From positions 1 through 10,000 of the forward strand of contig JAIWOG010000133.1 of assembly GCA_020217035.1 (NCBI GenBank): DNA of 10,000 nucleotides. Reading direction: 5' to 3'. Positions 8,375 through 10,000 of the stretch are shown here, piece by piece; position 1 is the first letter of the stretch; each line of letters begins with the position of its first letter. This stretch comes from Magnetospirillum sp. Lineage in GTDB: Bacteria > Pseudomonadota > Alphaproteobacteria > Rhodospirillales > Magnetospirillaceae. The notes under the pieces are model-generated. The model had not been told where the DNA came from and did not search any database. It was given only the letters and a program-made list of their open reading frames with translations. A program made the position numbers and the translations under genes.

Positions 8375-9118
8375 ATGTCCAGTCTGAACCCCGTCGTCGT
8401 CATTCCCGCCCGCCTGCCGGCGACGCGCTTGCCGAACAAGCCCCTGGCCGACATCCATGGCGAGCCGATGATCGTCCATGTGTGGCGCCGTGCGGTCGCC
8501 GCCGGCATCGGGCCGGTGGTGGTGGCCGCCGCCGACCGCGAAATCGCCGAGGCGGTGACCGCCCATGGCGGCACCGCTGTGCTGACCGATCCCGACCACC
8601 CGTCGGGTTCGGACCGGGTGTGGGAAGCCTTGGAAAAGATCGACCCGGAACGGCAATTCGGCGCCGTGGTCAACGTCCAGGGCGACCTGCCCACCCTCGA
8701 CCCCGCCATCATCCGCGCCGTGTTCGAGCCGTTGGACCATCCCGGCGTCGATATTTCCACCCTGGTGGCGGAAATCAAGGTCGATGAGGAACGCACCAAT
8801 CCCAACGTGGTCAAGGCGGTGGTGGGCTTCGCGCCGGGCACCACTGTCGGCCGGGCGCTTTATTTCACCCGCGCCACCGCGCCCTGGGGGGACGGGCCGC
8901 ATTACCACCATATCGGCCTTTACGCCTATCGCCGCGACGCGCTTCGCCGCTTCGTCGGGCTGAAACAGGGCGTCTTGGAACAACGCGAAAAGCTGGAGCA
9001 GTTGCGGGCCTTGGAAAACGGCATGCGCATCGACTGCGCCTTGGTTGACACCGTTCCGCTGGGTGTCGATACTCCCGCCGACCTTGACCGAGCCCGCGAC
9101 ATGTTGAAGCCCCGATGA
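8375..9118 (+). CDS. kdsB: 3-deoxy-manno-octulosonate cytidylyltransferase KdsB (CMP-Kdo synthetase)
   Basis: KdsB activates Kdo with CTP to CMP-Kdo, the donor for the inner core of lipopolysaccharide, in the cytoplasm. The 247-aa length matches the family. The N-terminal nucleotide-binding motif [15 protein letters not shown] (10-24) is followed by MIVHVWRRA (32-40), HPSGSDR (75-81), NVQGD (100-104; Asp104 is the expected Mg ligand), HHIGLYAYR (178-186), [12 protein letters not shown] (205-216) and [12 protein letters not shown] (230-241). Most KdsB proteins read NVQGDEP at the metal site, whereas this one reads NVQGDLP; I believe related alphaproteobacteria share this, but could not check. 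GGAG at 8364-8367, seven bases before the ATG, supports the start. In-frame sequence continues open far upstream, but that is shadow of hisN on the other strand. The stop overlaps the pheA start. Its presence implies a Gram-negative with Kdo-containing LPS. Confidence 0.95.
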   Translation: MSSLNPVVVIPARLPATRLPNKPLADIHGEPMIVHVWRRAVAAGIGPVVVAAADREIAEAVTAHGGTAVLTDPDHPSGSDRVWEALEKIDPERQFGAVVNVQGDLPTLDPAIIRAVFEPLDHPGVDISTLVAEIKVDEERTNPNVVKAVVGFAPGTTVGRALYFTRATAPWGDGPHYHHIGLYAYRRDALRRFVGLKQGVLEQREKLEQLRALENGMRIDCALVDTVPLGVDTPADLDRARDMLKPR

Positions 9119-9987
9119 GCCAGAACCCCGCCGATCCCAGCAATTCCATCGCCTTCCAGGGCCTGCCCGGGGCCTATTCGCACAAGGCTTGCCGCGCCGC
9201 CTTCCCGGCGATGAACCCGTTGCCCTCGGCCACCTTCGAGGACGCCTTCGCCGCCGTGCGCGAAGGCCGCGCCCGTTACGCGATGATCCCCATCGACAAC
9301 ACCCTGGCCGGTCGCGTCGCCGACGTGCACCACCTGCTGCCCTATTCCGGCCTGCACATCATCGGCGAGCATTTCGAACGCATCAACCACCACCTGCTGG
9401 CCTTGCCCGGCGCCACGCTGGACACCATCAAGAGTGTGGAAAGCCATGTCCACGCCTTGGGCCAATGCCGCAACCTGATCCGCCAGTTGGGGCTGTCGGT
9501 GATCGTCGGCGCCGACACCGCCGGCGCCGCCGCCGACCTGGCCAAGTCGGGCGACGTCACCAAGGCGGCCATCGCGTCCGAACTGGCGGCCGAGATTTAC
9601 GGCCTGCAATCGCTCAAATCCAACATCGAGGACGCCGAGCACAACACCACCCGCTTCGTGGTGCTGGCCCGCGACGCGGTGGAACCCAACCCCAACGGCA
9701 ACAACGTCACCACCTTCGTCTTCCGGGTGCGCAACGTGCCCGCCGCGCTATACAAGGCGCTGGGCGGCTTCGCCACCAACGGCGTCAACATCACCAAGCT
9801 GGAAAGCTATCTGGTGGGCGGCGGCTTCGTCGCCGCGCAATTCTATGTGGACGTGGAAGGCCATCCGGCCCAGCGCAATCTGCGTCTGGCGCTGGAAGAA
9901 CTGGAATTCTTCAGCCACGAAGTGCGCATCGTCGGCGTCTATCCGGCGCATCCGGCCCGGGCCAGCTTCAGCGGACCGGGGGAATAG
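9115..9987 (+). CDS. pheA: Prephenate dehydratase PheA (monofunctional, with ACT domain)
   Basis: PheA converts prephenate to phenylpyruvate in phenylalanine biosynthesis. The 290-aa protein has the dehydratase domain first: [10 protein letters not shown] (14-23), [12 protein letters not shown] (57-68), HVHALGQC (111-118) and the catalytic NTTRF (177-181). A C-terminal ACT domain follows (about 196-250) with [14 protein letters not shown] (207-220) and [11 protein letters not shown] (228-238). The ACT domain normally binds phenylalanine for feedback inhibition. The classical ESRP binding motif is ESYL here, which I recall as usual in alphaproteobacterial enzymes. There is no chorismate mutase domain, unlike E. 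coli PheA. The ATG overlaps the kdsB stop (ATGA at 9115-9118) and has only a weak upstream ribosome site, so translation is probably coupled to kdsB. The remaining 13 bases of the window show no terminator. Confidence 0.96.
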   Translation: MSQNPADPSNSIAFQGLPGAYSHKACRAAFPAMNPLPSATFEDAFAAVREGRARYAMIPIDNTLAGRVADVHHLLPYSGLHIIGEHFERINHHLLALPGATLDTIKSVESHVHALGQCRNLIRQLGLSVIVGADTAGAAADLAKSGDVTKAAIASELAAEIYGLQSLKSNIEDAEHNTTRFVVLARDAVEPNPNGNNVTTFVFRVRNVPAALYKALGGFATNGVNITKLESYLVGGGFVAAQFYVDVEGHPAQRNLRLALEELEFFSHEVRIVGVYPAHPARASFSGPGE

Positions 9988-10000
9988 GTCTTTCCCAGTT

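Noticed and set aside
1..10000. A hidden novel defence, mobile or biosynthetic system
   Set aside because: Nearly every base belongs to a recognised housekeeping or transport gene; the only noncoding gaps are 39 bp and 129 bp, and base composition looks even throughout.

Overview
The window is about 10 kb of GC-rich, densely coding chromosome with codon use biased to G or C at the third position. Gene content and order (yidC-engB-argB, a stand-alone prephenate dehydratase, a HisN-type histidinol-phosphatase, YejABEF) suggest an alphaproteobacterium, probably of the Rhodospirillales (Magnetospirillum-like). That placement is inferred from protein features remembered for the group; no search was run. 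I see no RNA genes, insertion sequences, phage genes or CRISPR arrays, and no clear sign of horizontal transfer.

Layout. (1) Positions 1-1924, plus strand: the 3' end of yidC (membrane protein insertase), then engB (ribosome-assembly GTPase) and argB (N-acetylglutamate kinase). The genes overlap and the run closes with a strong intrinsic terminator at 1931-1958. (2) Positions 1964-8245, minus strand, read right to left: hisN, yejA, yejB, yejE, yejF. Junctions are ATGA overlaps or gaps of 0-2 nt, so this looks like one five-gene transcription unit. It encodes a histidinol-phosphatase-like enzyme followed by a complete peptide ABC importer: periplasmic binding protein, two permeases and a double ATPase. 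(3) Positions 8246-8374: a 129-bp divergent intergenic region, the only real promoter-bearing gap in the window, with a perfect 8-bp inverted repeat. (4) Positions 8375-9987, plus strand: kdsB (CMP-Kdo synthetase) and pheA (prephenate dehydratase), joined by an ATGA overlap. The last 13 bases hold nothing recognisable.

Functionally this is housekeeping: envelope biogenesis (YidC, KdsB), ribosome assembly (EngB), amino-acid biosynthesis (ArgB for arginine, HisN for histidine, PheA for phenylalanine) and peptide uptake (YejABEF). I did not find a previously undescribed system. The points worth a second look are modest: the coupling of hisN to yejABEF, an uncertain and possibly non-AUG start for engB, the inverted repeat that abuts the hisN ribosome binding site, and small motif variants in KdsB and PheA.
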